Under the pieces are notes generated by a model. That model did no database searches, was not told where the DNA came from, and was given only the letters and a program-made list of their open reading frames with translations. The translations under genes were made by a program, and so were the position numbers. Below, one piece after another: positions 9,600-15,357 of a stretch of 32,811 nucleotides of DNA (the first letter of the stretch is position 1; each line of letters begins with the position of its first letter). The DNA is from an uncultured Eubacteriales bacterium (GTDB lineage Bacteria > Bacillota > Clostridia > Oscillospirales > Acutalibacteraceae). The DNA lies in the NCBI GenBank assembly GCA_900316345.1, contig ONCR01000014.1, positions 1-32,811 on the forward strand. The letters are read 5' to 3'.

Positions 9600-9761
9600 G
9601 TAGGGCACGATGCCCACATCGTGCCGTTTTAATTTTCAATTTTCGTAGGGCACGATGCCCACATCGTGCCGTTTTAAATTTCCTTTTTCGTAGGGCACGA
9701 TGCCCACATCGTGCCGTTTTAATTTTCCGTTTTCGTAGGGCACGATGCCCACATCGTGCCG
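9600..9761 (+). repeat. Four tandem REP-like hairpins, 45-bp period
   Basis: Four identical 27-bp copies begin at 9600, 9645, 9690 and 9735, exactly 45 bases apart. Each is GTAG, then a 9-bp stem arm GGCACGATG, a CCCA loop, the complementary arm and a closing G. The 18-base spacers are AT rich (TTTTAATTTTC type) and similar but not identical. GTAG directly abutting a short palindrome is the arrangement known for REP sequences recognised by RAYT transposases, and such a gene lies immediately to the right. Confidence 0.9.
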
Positions 9762-9770
9762 CACCAACAC

Positions 9771-9800
9771 ACAAAAACGAACCGATATTATCGGTCCGTT
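9771..9800 (-). terminator. Terminator overlapping the end of the transposase gene
   Basis: An 11-bp stem with one mismatch (arms 9776-9786 and 9790-9800) and a 3-base loop, followed on the minus strand by GTTTTTG. The TAA stop of the transposase begins in the loop, so the last codons are part of the terminator. Confidence 0.65.
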
Positions 9801-10438
9801 TTATAATATTTATCAATTACCCATTTTAAAGGGTTTTCCTCAATATACTTGAGGTGTTTAATATAATCGTATTCATCCCTGATAATATGGTCGTAAAACC
9901 TCGGTTGCCATATTGATTTGCCTATTTCCTTCGTTACCATGGTTTTAAAACTTTTAATATCATTTGATATGCTTGTAGGGCACGATGCCCACATCGTGCC
10001 GCTTTCATATCCCTTAACTATTATCAAATGTATATGATTGGGCATAATAACATATTGCTGAATACCGGGAATTAAGGATATATGTTTTTCAACAATTTTA
10101 CCGTATTCCGTAAGCTCAGGATTCGGCACGATGTGGGCATCGTGCCCTACAGTGTCTGGGTTTTGCGGCACGATGTGGGCATCGTGCCCTACGGCGTCTG
10201 AGTTTTGCGGCACGATGTGGGCATCGTGCCCTACGGCGTCTGAGTTTTGCGGCACGATGTGGGCATCGTGCCCTACAACGTCTGAGTTTTGCGGCACGAT
10301 GTGGGCATCGTGCCCTACATTGATTCGGGATAAAATACAAGCCATATTTTTGGTGCATATTGTAATAAAATATGCACCGTTTTGTGAATAATCATAATCT
10401 TTTAAGCGTATGGGTTTTCGCTTCGGAAATTTGTTCAT
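9788..10438 (-). CDS. REP-associated tyrosine transposase (RAYT, Y1/HUH family) with in-frame hairpin repeats
   Basis: A Y1-type single-strand transposase. Seen: the N-terminal RLKDYDYSQNGAYFITICTK typical of this family, ELTEYGKIVEKHI, the metal-binding HUH motif in MPNHIHLIIV (His 135 and 137), and the C-terminal QPRFYDHIIRDEYDYIKHL plus YIEENPLKW, which carries the candidate catalytic Tyr. The ATG at 10438 fits the family start; a GTG at 10453 lies in a hairpin. At 216 residues it is longer than the usual 150-180. The excess is five tandem 14-residue units (VGHDAHIVPQNSDx) at residues 41-105, encoded by five GTAG hairpins on the gene strand. A sixth hairpin in the opposite sense encodes GTMWASCPT at about 147-155. 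The frame is intact throughout. No clear ribosome site was seen. Whether the protein is active is unknown. Confidence 0.85.
   Translation of the reverse strand: MNKFPKRKPIRLKDYDYSQNGAYFITICTKNMACILSRINVGHDAHIVPQNSDVVGHDAHIVPQNSDAVGHDAHIVPQNSDAVGHDAHIVPQNPDTVGHDAHIVPNPELTEYGKIVEKHISLIPGIQQYVIMPNHIHLIIVKGYESGTMWASCPTSISNDIKSFKTMVTKEIGKSIWQPRFYDHIIRDEYDYIKHLKYIEENPLKWVIDKYYKTDR
9975..10001 (+). repeat. Single REP-like hairpin inside the transposase gene
   Basis: One 27-bp copy identical to those of the neighbouring array, on the plus strand. It is read in frame on the minus strand as GTMWASCPT, just after the HUH motif. Length and position keep the reading frame open. Confidence 0.9.
10124..10318 (-). 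repeat. Five tandem REP-like hairpins inside the transposase gene, 42-bp period
   Basis: Five identical 27-bp copies, in the orientation of the gene, begin (low coordinate) at 10124, 10166, 10208, 10250 and 10292, exactly 42 bases apart. The 15-base spacers mostly read CAAAACTCAGACGNC. The period is a multiple of three, so the array encodes repeated VGHDAHIVPQNSDx without frameshift. The spacer differs from that of the 45-bp array, so the two arrays expanded separately. Confidence 0.92.
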
Positions 10439-10447
10439 ATCGTTTTT

Positions 10448-10471
10448 CGGCACGGTGCTTACACCGTGCCG
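10448..10471. repeat. Diverged hairpin between thrS and the transposase gene
   Basis: A 24-base palindrome (arm CGGCACGGTG, loop of 4) related to the REP-like stem but with changed bases and without GTAG. It sits 7 bases after the thrS stop. It has a short A run rather than a T run on the thrS-sense strand, so it is not a canonical terminator; it may still protect the thrS 3' end. Confidence 0.6.
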
Positions 10472-10477
10472 TAATAA

Positions 10478-12409
10478 TTATTCTTTATTATTTATTTCCA
10501 TTAATAGTCTGCTTAGGAATTCGTCCGCGGAGGTTACGCCCTCGTCGCCGTTTTTACGGGAACGAACGGAGATTGTATTAGCTTCAATATCCTTATCGCC
10601 TACAAGAAGCATATAAGGGATTTTTTCCATCTGTGCGGCTCTGATTTTGAAGCCGATTTTTTCGCTTCTGTCGTCAAGCTCGCAACGGATTCCCGCGTTT
10701 TCAAGCTTTTCCATAACCTCACGGCAGTAATCCTGATGTCTGTCCGCAATGGGGAGGAATTTAACCTGAACGGGAGCAAGCCAAACCGGGAAGGAGCCCA
10801 TCGTTTCCTCAATAAGATAAGCCATAAAGCGGTCAAGCGAGCCGAGAATAGCGCGGTGAAGAACAACGGGAGTATGGGGCGTATTATCCCTGTCAATATA
10901 AGTTAATTTAAATTTTGCCGGAAGGCAGAAATCAAGCTGGCAGGTTGAAAGCGTATATTCCGCGCCTACTGCAGGCTTAACGTTAACGTCAAGCTTCGGG
11001 CCGTAGAAGGCGGCTTCGCCGATTTCCTCGGTATAATCAAGGCCGAGGTCGTTTAACACTTCGCGAAGAGCGTTTTCGGCGGTATTCCACATCTCGTCGT
11101 CATCGTGGTATTTTTCCTTATCCTCAGGGTCACGAAGCGAAAGAACAAGGCGGTAATCGGTAATGTTAAAATCCTTATAAGTTTCAAATATAAGGTCAAC
11201 TACCTTTGCAAATTCGTCCTTAATCTGCTCGGGCGTTACAAAAAGGTGGGCGTCGTTCTGGCAGAAGTGGCGGCCTCTTTCAATACCCTTGAGCGTTCCC
11301 GAAGCCTCAAAGCGGAAATCGTGGGCAATTTCGCCTATTCTGATAGGAAGATTGCGGTAGGAATGGGGCTGATTTGCGTAAATTCTCATATGATGAGGGC
11401 AGTTCATCGGCCTTAAAACATAGGTTTCCTCCTCAACCTCCATAGCCGGGAACATATTATCCTTATAGTGGTCCCAGTGGCCCGAGGTTTTATAAAGGTC
11501 AACCGTGCCTACGCAGGGGGTTAAAACGTGCTGATAGCCCGATTTAATCTCTTTATCCCTAATATAGTTTTCAAGAATTCGCCAAAGAGTGTAGCCCTTG
11601 GGAAGGAACATCGGCATTCCCCTGCCTACAAGCTCATCCGTCATAAACAGGCCGAGGTCGTGGCCGAGCTTTCTGTGGTCGCGCATTTTGGCTTCCTCAA
11701 GCTTTTGAAGGTATTCGTCAAGCATTTCCTTCTTCGGGAAGGCAATTCCGTAAATTCTCTGAAGCGCTTTTCCCTTTGAATCGCCGCGCCAGTAAGCAGC
11801 GTTATTGCTTATAAGTGCAAAGGCGTTTGCCTTTACAGCTCCGGTCTTAAAAATGTGCGGTCCGGCGCAGAGTTCCGTAAATTCTCCCTGCCTGTAAAAG
11901 CTTATAGCTTCACCCTTATCGGCGTGTTCCTTAATAAGCTCAATCTTATACGGCTCGCCTTTTTCCTCCATAAGCGCGATTGCTTCATTAACGGGAAGCT
12001 CAAAACGCTCAAGCTCAAGGTTTTCTTTAATGATTTTCTTCATTTCGTCGGTGATTTTATCCAAATCCTCGGGCGAAAAGGTGTTTTCAACGTCAAAGTC
12101 GTAATAAAATCCGTTTTCAATAGCCGGGCCGATAGTAAGCTTTGCGTCGGGATAAAGGCGTTTAACCGCCTGCGCCATAATATGCGAAGCCGTATGGTTA
12201 TACGCTTTTTTTCCGTCCTCGTCCTCAAAGGTGAGAATTTCAAGCGAAGCATCGTCGCTGATAAGCGTTCTTAAATCCGCAACCGTGCCGTTGATTTTGC
12301 ACGCGCAGGCGTTGCGGAAAAGCCCCATAGAGATATCCTTACAGATATCCGCTGCGGTTTTCGGCTCGGAATAATTAAGAATACTTCCGTCTTTTAATGT
12401 GATGTTCAT
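10478..12409 (-). CDS. thrS: Threonyl-tRNA synthetase
   Basis: A 643-residue class II synthetase that charges tRNA-Thr. Domains in order: TGS (from MNITLKDGSIL, about 1-62); the second N-terminal editing domain with HTASHIMAQAVKRLYP and the Cys/His region near ELCAGPH; the catalytic core with motif 2 (RFEASGTLKGIERGRHF), the zinc-binding NCPHHMRIYA, and motif 3 around LHRAILGSLDRFMAYLIEE; and the C-terminal anticodon-binding domain from about 540. Length is that of the family. The ATG at 12409 follows GGAGG. Expression is controlled by the T-box leader upstream. Confidence 0.98.
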   Translation of the reverse strand: MNITLKDGSILNYSEPKTAADICKDISMGLFRNACACKINGTVADLRTLISDDASLEILTFEDEDGKKAYNHTASHIMAQAVKRLYPDAKLTIGPAIENGFYYDFDVENTFSPEDLDKITDEMKKIIKENLELERFELPVNEAIALMEEKGEPYKIELIKEHADKGEAISFYRQGEFTELCAGPHIFKTGAVKANAFALISNNAAYWRGDSKGKALQRIYGIAFPKKEMLDEYLQKLEEAKMRDHRKLGHDLGLFMTDELVGRGMPMFLPKGYTLWRILENYIRDKEIKSGYQHVLTPCVGTVDLYKTSGHWDHYKDNMFPAMEVEEETYVLRPMNCPHHMRIYANQPHSYRNLPIRIGEIAHDFRFEASGTLKGIERGRHFCQNDAHLFVTPEQIKDEFAKVVDLIFETYKDFNITDYRLVLSLRDPEDKEKYHDDDEMWNTAENALREVLNDLGLDYTEEIGEAAFYGPKLDVNVKPAVGAEYTLSTCQLDFCLPAKFKLTYIDRDNTPHTPVVLHRAILGSLDRFMAYLIEETMGSFPVWLAPVQVKFLPIADRHQDYCREVMEKLENAGIRCELDDRSEKIGFKIRAAQMEKIPYMLLVGDKDIEANTISVRSRKNGDEGVTSADEFLSRLLMEINNKE

Positions 12410-12419
12410 AAAACTACCT

Positions 12420-12682
12420 CCGTAAGTAATTACTGATAAAGCCTGCCTTAGGCAGATGAAAATATAAAAAGCGCCCCGAAATCAGGGCGCTTACACGCGG
12501 TTCCACCTGAATTGCGCACAATTATTATGCGCCGCTCAAAGCCTTTAACGCAGGCATACGGCAAAGCATTTCCTCTTTGCACTCAGGGGCGGTAGCAATT
12601 AACCTTCCGGGCGCTTTTTCACCTGCCAAGCGCTCTCTTAACCCTCCGGTTAAAGCCGTGTTCCCTTCACTGTTTTTTATAT
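12420..12682 (-). ncRNA. T-box leader of thrS, specifier ACC (Thr)
   Basis: On the minus strand the leader has the AGAGAGCG element of stem I, a candidate specifier codon ACC (12591-12593) directly followed by GCCCCTGAG, matching the way other T-boxes follow the specifier, and the conserved antiterminator sequence GGTGGAACCGCG (12497-12508). A terminator stem follows. ACC is a Thr codon, which agrees with the downstream gene. Uncharged tRNA-Thr should bind and prevent termination. Confidence 0.92.
12466..12492 (-). terminator. T-box terminator of thrS
   Basis: Stem AAGCGCCC...GGGCGCTT with a short loop and then a T run on the minus strand. It competes with the GGTGGAACC antiterminator just upstream. 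Confidence 0.88.
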
Positions 12683-12689
12683 TGAAAAT

Positions 12690-12718
12690 ATATTATCACT
12701 CATAAGCTGATTTGTCAA
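12690..12718 (-). promoter_or_regulatory. Promoter of thrS, -35 box overlapping the thiT stop codon
   Basis: Minus strand TTGACA (12713-12718) and TAATAT (12690-12695), spacer 17. The TGA stop codon of thiT (12715-12717) lies inside the -35 hexamer, so thrS can start independently of thiT without an intergenic gap. Confidence 0.85.
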
Positions 12719-13374
12719 GCATCTTGCTCAACAATATACTTTCTGAGCGGCTTAACCGCCATAATTGCAAGAAGAGCAACAACGGTAACCGCAAGGTTTG
12801 GAAGCATATAAGAAGCATTATAAATCAGCGAATAAACTGCGGCAAGTCCCTGACCGCTGAAGGACGCAAGAATGCTTTGACCGAGCTTGTTATTCATTAC
12901 GTCGGTAAAGAACCATTCCGCATAGCTTCCCCAGAGAATAAAGCCTGAAAGGAAGTGCGCCGCAAGCCTTAAAAGAACAACAACCGCACCACCGAGAGTT
13001 ATTGCGGCGGTATCGTTTTTAATTTTACCCTTGAACATACCCGAAAGCCCAAGCACGGTAAAAGCAACGATATAATCAAGAAACGCCATAAGCACAATAT
13101 TTATTATTGATTTTGCAGCGTTTTCAGGGTCGTACATACCTGCAAACGCCTGAGAGGTTGTTGCGCCGAGCACAGCCTCAACAATACTGTAAACAAAGCC
13201 GGAAAAAAGTCCCCATTTTACACCGTATTTGTAGCCGAGAATAATAATCGGAACCATTCCTGCCAATGTAATTGAGCCGCCATATGGCAAGTCAAACACC
13301 TTTACAAGCGCAAGAATTGCGGAAAGCGCAATAAGCACGCCCGTTGTTGTTAATCTTTTTGTTTTTGAGTTCAT
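12715..13374 (-). CDS. thiT: Thiamine transporter, S component of an ECF transporter (ThiT)
   Basis: A 219-residue integral membrane protein with about six hydrophobic segments, the size and layout of ECF S components. It binds thiamine and uses a shared energising module that is not encoded in this window. Family marks include the N-terminal TKRLTTTGVLIALSAILA, the GGSITLAGMVPIIILGYKYG segment and, late in the protein, GSYAEWFF and LIYNASYMLPN, comparable to the substrate-contact regions of ThiT. Assignment is strongly supported by the TPP riboswitch just upstream. The ATG at 13374 follows AAGGAGG; an earlier frame start at 13428 lies within the riboswitch expression platform and is rejected. 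No terminator is seen after it, and its stop overlaps the thrS promoter. Confidence 0.93.
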   Translation of the reverse strand: MNSKTKRLTTTGVLIALSAILALVKVFDLPYGGSITLAGMVPIIILGYKYGVKWGLFSGFVYSIVEAVLGATTSQAFAGMYDPENAAKSIINIVLMAFLDYIVAFTVLGLSGMFKGKIKNDTAAITLGGAVVVLLRLAAHFLSGFILWGSYAEWFFTDVMNNKLGQSILASFSGQGLAAVYSLIYNASYMLPNLAVTVVALLAIMAVKPLRKYIVEQDA

Positions 13375-13399
13375 AATTTTTCCTCCTTTTTGAGCACCA

Positions 13400-13434
13400 A
13401 AAAATAAAATCCCTGCGCAAAAAAGCACGGGGAT
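13400..13434 (-). terminator. Terminator of the TPP riboswitch
   Basis: On the minus strand ATCCCCGTGC pairs (one mismatch, one wobble) with GCGCAGGGAT around a T loop and is followed by TTTTATTTTTT. It lies between the TPP aptamer and the thiT ribosome site, as expected for a transcription-off switch. Confidence 0.7.
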
Positions 13435-13449
13435 ATGCTGTCGTTATAT

Positions 13450-13518
13450 CGTCTTCCTACGCACGCATTACCGTACAGGTTAGAAGGGTATAATCTCAGC
13501 CTTGCGGCACCCCTGACT
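13450..13518 (-). ncRNA. TPP riboswitch (thi element)
   Basis: The minus strand carries the conserved thi-box parts in order: GGGGTGCC, GGCTGAGA, ACCC, ACCTG, GGTAATGCG and a closing AGGAAGA. The downstream gene is a thiamine transporter. Ligand binding should lower thiT expression through the terminator that follows. Confidence 0.94.
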
Positions 13519-13532
13519 TATTTGGTGTTACT

Positions 13533-13561
13533 ATCATATATCTTTTTTCCCCTTTTGTCAA
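13533..13561 (-). promoter_or_regulatory. Promoter of thiT
   Basis: Minus strand TTGACA (13556-13561) and TATGAT (13533-13538), spacer 17, just upstream of the TPP aptamer. Its -35 box is 8 bases from that of the divergent aldehyde dehydrogenase promoter. Confidence 0.85.
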
Positions 13562-13569
13562 GTTGGGTA

Positions 13570-13598
13570 TTGCAATAAAAACGCTTTAATGATAAAAT
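13570..13598 (+). promoter_or_regulatory. Promoter of the aldehyde dehydrogenase gene
   Basis: Plus strand TTGCAA (13570-13575) and TAAAAT (13593-13598), spacer 17, about 30 bases before the start codon. Confidence 0.65.
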
Positions 13599-13629
13599 AT
13601 TAGCGAAAAATTTTAAGAGAGGTATTCTT

Positions 13630-15135
13630 ATGGAAAAGCTTAAGTATTTTGTTAACGGCGAATTCAGGGAATCGGCTACCGATAAGTGGTATGACCTTCA
13701 CAATCCTTCAACGGGCGAGGTTACGGGTCAGGCTCCCTGCTGTACAAACGATGAGGTTCTTGAAGCTATAGCAGCCGCAAAGGACGCTTATCCCGCTTGG
13801 AGAAACACTGCCGCAAGAAAGAGAACTCAAATCCTTTATAAGGTACGCGAGCTTCTTATTGAACATATGGACGAGCTCACTCAGCTCGTTTGCGAAGAAA
13901 ACGGCAAAACCTGGAGCGAGGCTGCAGGCGACGTCGGCAAGGCACAGGAGGGCACGGAGCTCGCAACCCAGGCGCCTTCGCTTATGATGGGCGAAAGCCT
14001 TATGGACGCTTCAACGGGCTTTGACACCGTAAAGTACCGCGAACCCCTCGGCGTTTTCGCAGGTATTGTTCCGGTTAACTTCCCCGCTATGATTCCTTTT
14101 GGCTGGATGGCTCCCGTTTGCGTTGCCTGCGGTAACACTATGGTTCTTAAGGCTGCTTCTCTTACGCCGAGAACCGCTATGAGAATCGCGGAGCTCTACA
14201 AAGAAGCGGGTATTCCCGACGGCGTTATAAACGTTGTAACCTGCTCGAGAAACGAAATTAACACAATTCTTGAACACCCCGACGTTAAGGGCATCACCTT
14301 TGTAGGTTCAACGCCCGTAGGTCTTAAGATTTACGAAAAAGCCGCTGCAAACGGCAAACGCTGTCAGGCGCTTACCCAGGCTAAAAACCACGCTCTCATT
14401 CTTGAGGACTGCGCTCTTGAAAGAACCGTAGCGGGCGTAATTAACTCCGCCTTCGGCTGCGGCGGACAGAGATGTATGGCTCTCGCCGCCGTTGTTGTTC
14501 AGGAAAGCATTGCCGACAAATTTGTTGCCGAGCTTAAAAAACAGATTAAATCCGTTAACTGCGGCCCTGCGTGGGATAAAAACACGCGTCTCGGCCCGAT
14601 TACGTACGAAAAGCATTACCACGAGGTGCTTGACGATATACAGAAGGGTATCGATGAAGGCGCAACGCTTGTTGTTGACGGCCGTAATCCCGAGGTTCCG
14701 GCAGGTTACGAAAACGGCTACTTCATCGGCGCAACCGTATTTGACAACGTTACGGAGGATATGTCCATCGGTAATGAGGAAATCTTCGGCCCGGTTCTTT
14801 GCGTAAAGCGCTGCAAGGGCTTTGAGGACGGCCTTGAAATGATGAACAGAAACCCGTACGCTAACGGCTCCGTAATATATACCCAGAGCGGGTACTATGC
14901 ACGCCAGTTTGCAAGATATACCGACGGCGGACAGGTTGGCATTAACGTAGGTATTCCGGTACCCGTAGGCTTTGTTCCGTTCAGCGGCCACAAGCAGAGC
15001 TTCTTCGGCGACCTTCACTGCCTCGGCAAGGACGCTTACCGCTTCTTCACCGAAAGCAAGAGCGTAACCCAGCACTGGTTTGACGAGGAGGAAAAGAAGG
15101 CTAAAGAGGTTGACACCTGGGACGGACTTCTTTAA
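13630..15135 (+). CDS. mmsA: Aldehyde dehydrogenase, methylmalonate-semialdehyde (CoA-acylating) type
   Basis: A 501-residue aldehyde dehydrogenase, full length, starting at the ATG after AGAGAGGT. The catalytic Cys is 282 in FGCGGQRCMAL and the oxyanion Asn is 150 in PVNFPAM. Instead of the general-base Glu motif ELGGK of ordinary aldehyde dehydrogenases it has ALTQAKNHALI, the form found in methylmalonate-semialdehyde dehydrogenases (MGAKNH), which use CoA to resolve the thioester. EEIFGPVL, NPYANGSVIYT and GVNVGIPVPV also fit that group. These enzymes act in valine, inositol or beta-alanine breakdown, but no pathway genes adjoin it, so the physiological substrate is uncertain. It is a single-gene unit between its own promoter and a strong terminator. 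Confidence 0.88.
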   Translation: MEKLKYFVNGEFRESATDKWYDLHNPSTGEVTGQAPCCTNDEVLEAIAAAKDAYPAWRNTAARKRTQILYKVRELLIEHMDELTQLVCEENGKTWSEAAGDVGKAQEGTELATQAPSLMMGESLMDASTGFDTVKYREPLGVFAGIVPVNFPAMIPFGWMAPVCVACGNTMVLKAASLTPRTAMRIAELYKEAGIPDGVINVVTCSRNEINTILEHPDVKGITFVGSTPVGLKIYEKAAANGKRCQALTQAKNHALILEDCALERTVAGVINSAFGCGGQRCMALAAVVVQESIADKFVAELKKQIKSVNCGPAWDKNTRLGPITYEKHYHEVLDDIQKGIDEGATLVVDGRNPEVPAGYENGYFIGATVFDNVTEDMSIGNEEIFGPVLCVKRCKGFEDGLEMMNRNPYANGSVIYTQSGYYARQFARYTDGGQVGINVGIPVPVGFVPFSGHKQSFFGDLHCLGKDAYRFFTESKSVTQHWFDEEEKKAKEVDTWDGLL

Positions 15136-15144
15136 TAACAACAT

Positions 15145-15184
15145 AAAAATCTCCCCATCCTATAGAAGGATGGGGAGATTTTTT
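15145..15184 (+). terminator. Terminator of the aldehyde dehydrogenase gene
   Basis: A 16-bp stem (arm from AAAAATCTCCCCATCC), 7-base loop, then a T run. A-rich sequence on the left may let it also stop minus-strand transcripts from the mutase unit. Confidence 0.9.
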
Positions 15185-15203
15185 ATCGGATTAGTCGGGA
15201 TTT

Positions 15204-15223
15204 GCCGGGCAGAGCCCGCCCTA
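15204..15223 (-). repeat. Possible degenerate REP-like hairpin
   Basis: The minus strand reads TTTAGGGCGGGC, TCT, GCCCGGC: a short GC hairpin after a TTTAG word, similar in layout to the GTAG hairpins at 9600-10318 but with a different stem. A single copy, so a relation to the transposase is only suggested. Confidence 0.3.
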
Positions 15224-15240
15224 AACTCTTTAATTTGTTG

Positions 15241-15336
15241 TTATCTTAAAAATACCGTTAAGCCAACGCCGAGGCCGCTTGCGGCCATAAGCACGGCAAG
15301 AATAATTGCGGTTATTTTTACCCATTTTTGTTGCAT
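15241..15336 (-). CDS. 31-residue membrane microprotein
   Basis: The minus strand encodes MQQKWVKITAIILAVLMAAS... ending GVGLTVFLR. It has a short basic N-terminus, one hydrophobic span (about residues 8-29) and a final Arg. AAAAAGGAG lies 7 bases before the ATG, a good ribosome site. It begins 21 bases after the phosphoglucomutase stop on the same strand, so it is probably co-transcribed. Short single-span proteins like this are known in Firmicutes (for example DUF4044-like peptides), but I cannot assign a family. Function unknown. Main doubt: a 31-codon frame can occur by chance, but the ribosome site and hydrophobic profile argue for it. Confidence 0.65.
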   Translation of the reverse strand: MQQKWVKITAIILAVLMAASGLGVGLTVFLR

Positions 15337-15357
15337 AATAATTCTCCTTTTTGCGCC

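Noticed and set aside
9506-9829. Open frames of 60-107 codons on both strands across the hairpin arrays (for example ARCPHRA repeats)
   Set aside because: They come from a stop-free 42/45-base repeat unit and have no ribosome site or family match; only the transposase frame has recognisable domains.
9600-10318. CRISPR array
   Set aside because: Units are regularly spaced, but the spacers are near-identical, units occur in both orientations, and they lie inside a gene; no cas genes are near.
10448-10471. Intrinsic terminator of thrS
   Set aside because: The hairpin is strong, but it is not followed by a T run on the minus strand; kept only as a diverged repeat.
14308-15144. 278-codon minus-strand frame opposite the aldehyde dehydrogenase
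   Set aside because: Antisense shadow produced by codon bias; no domain and no ribosome site linked to a promoter.
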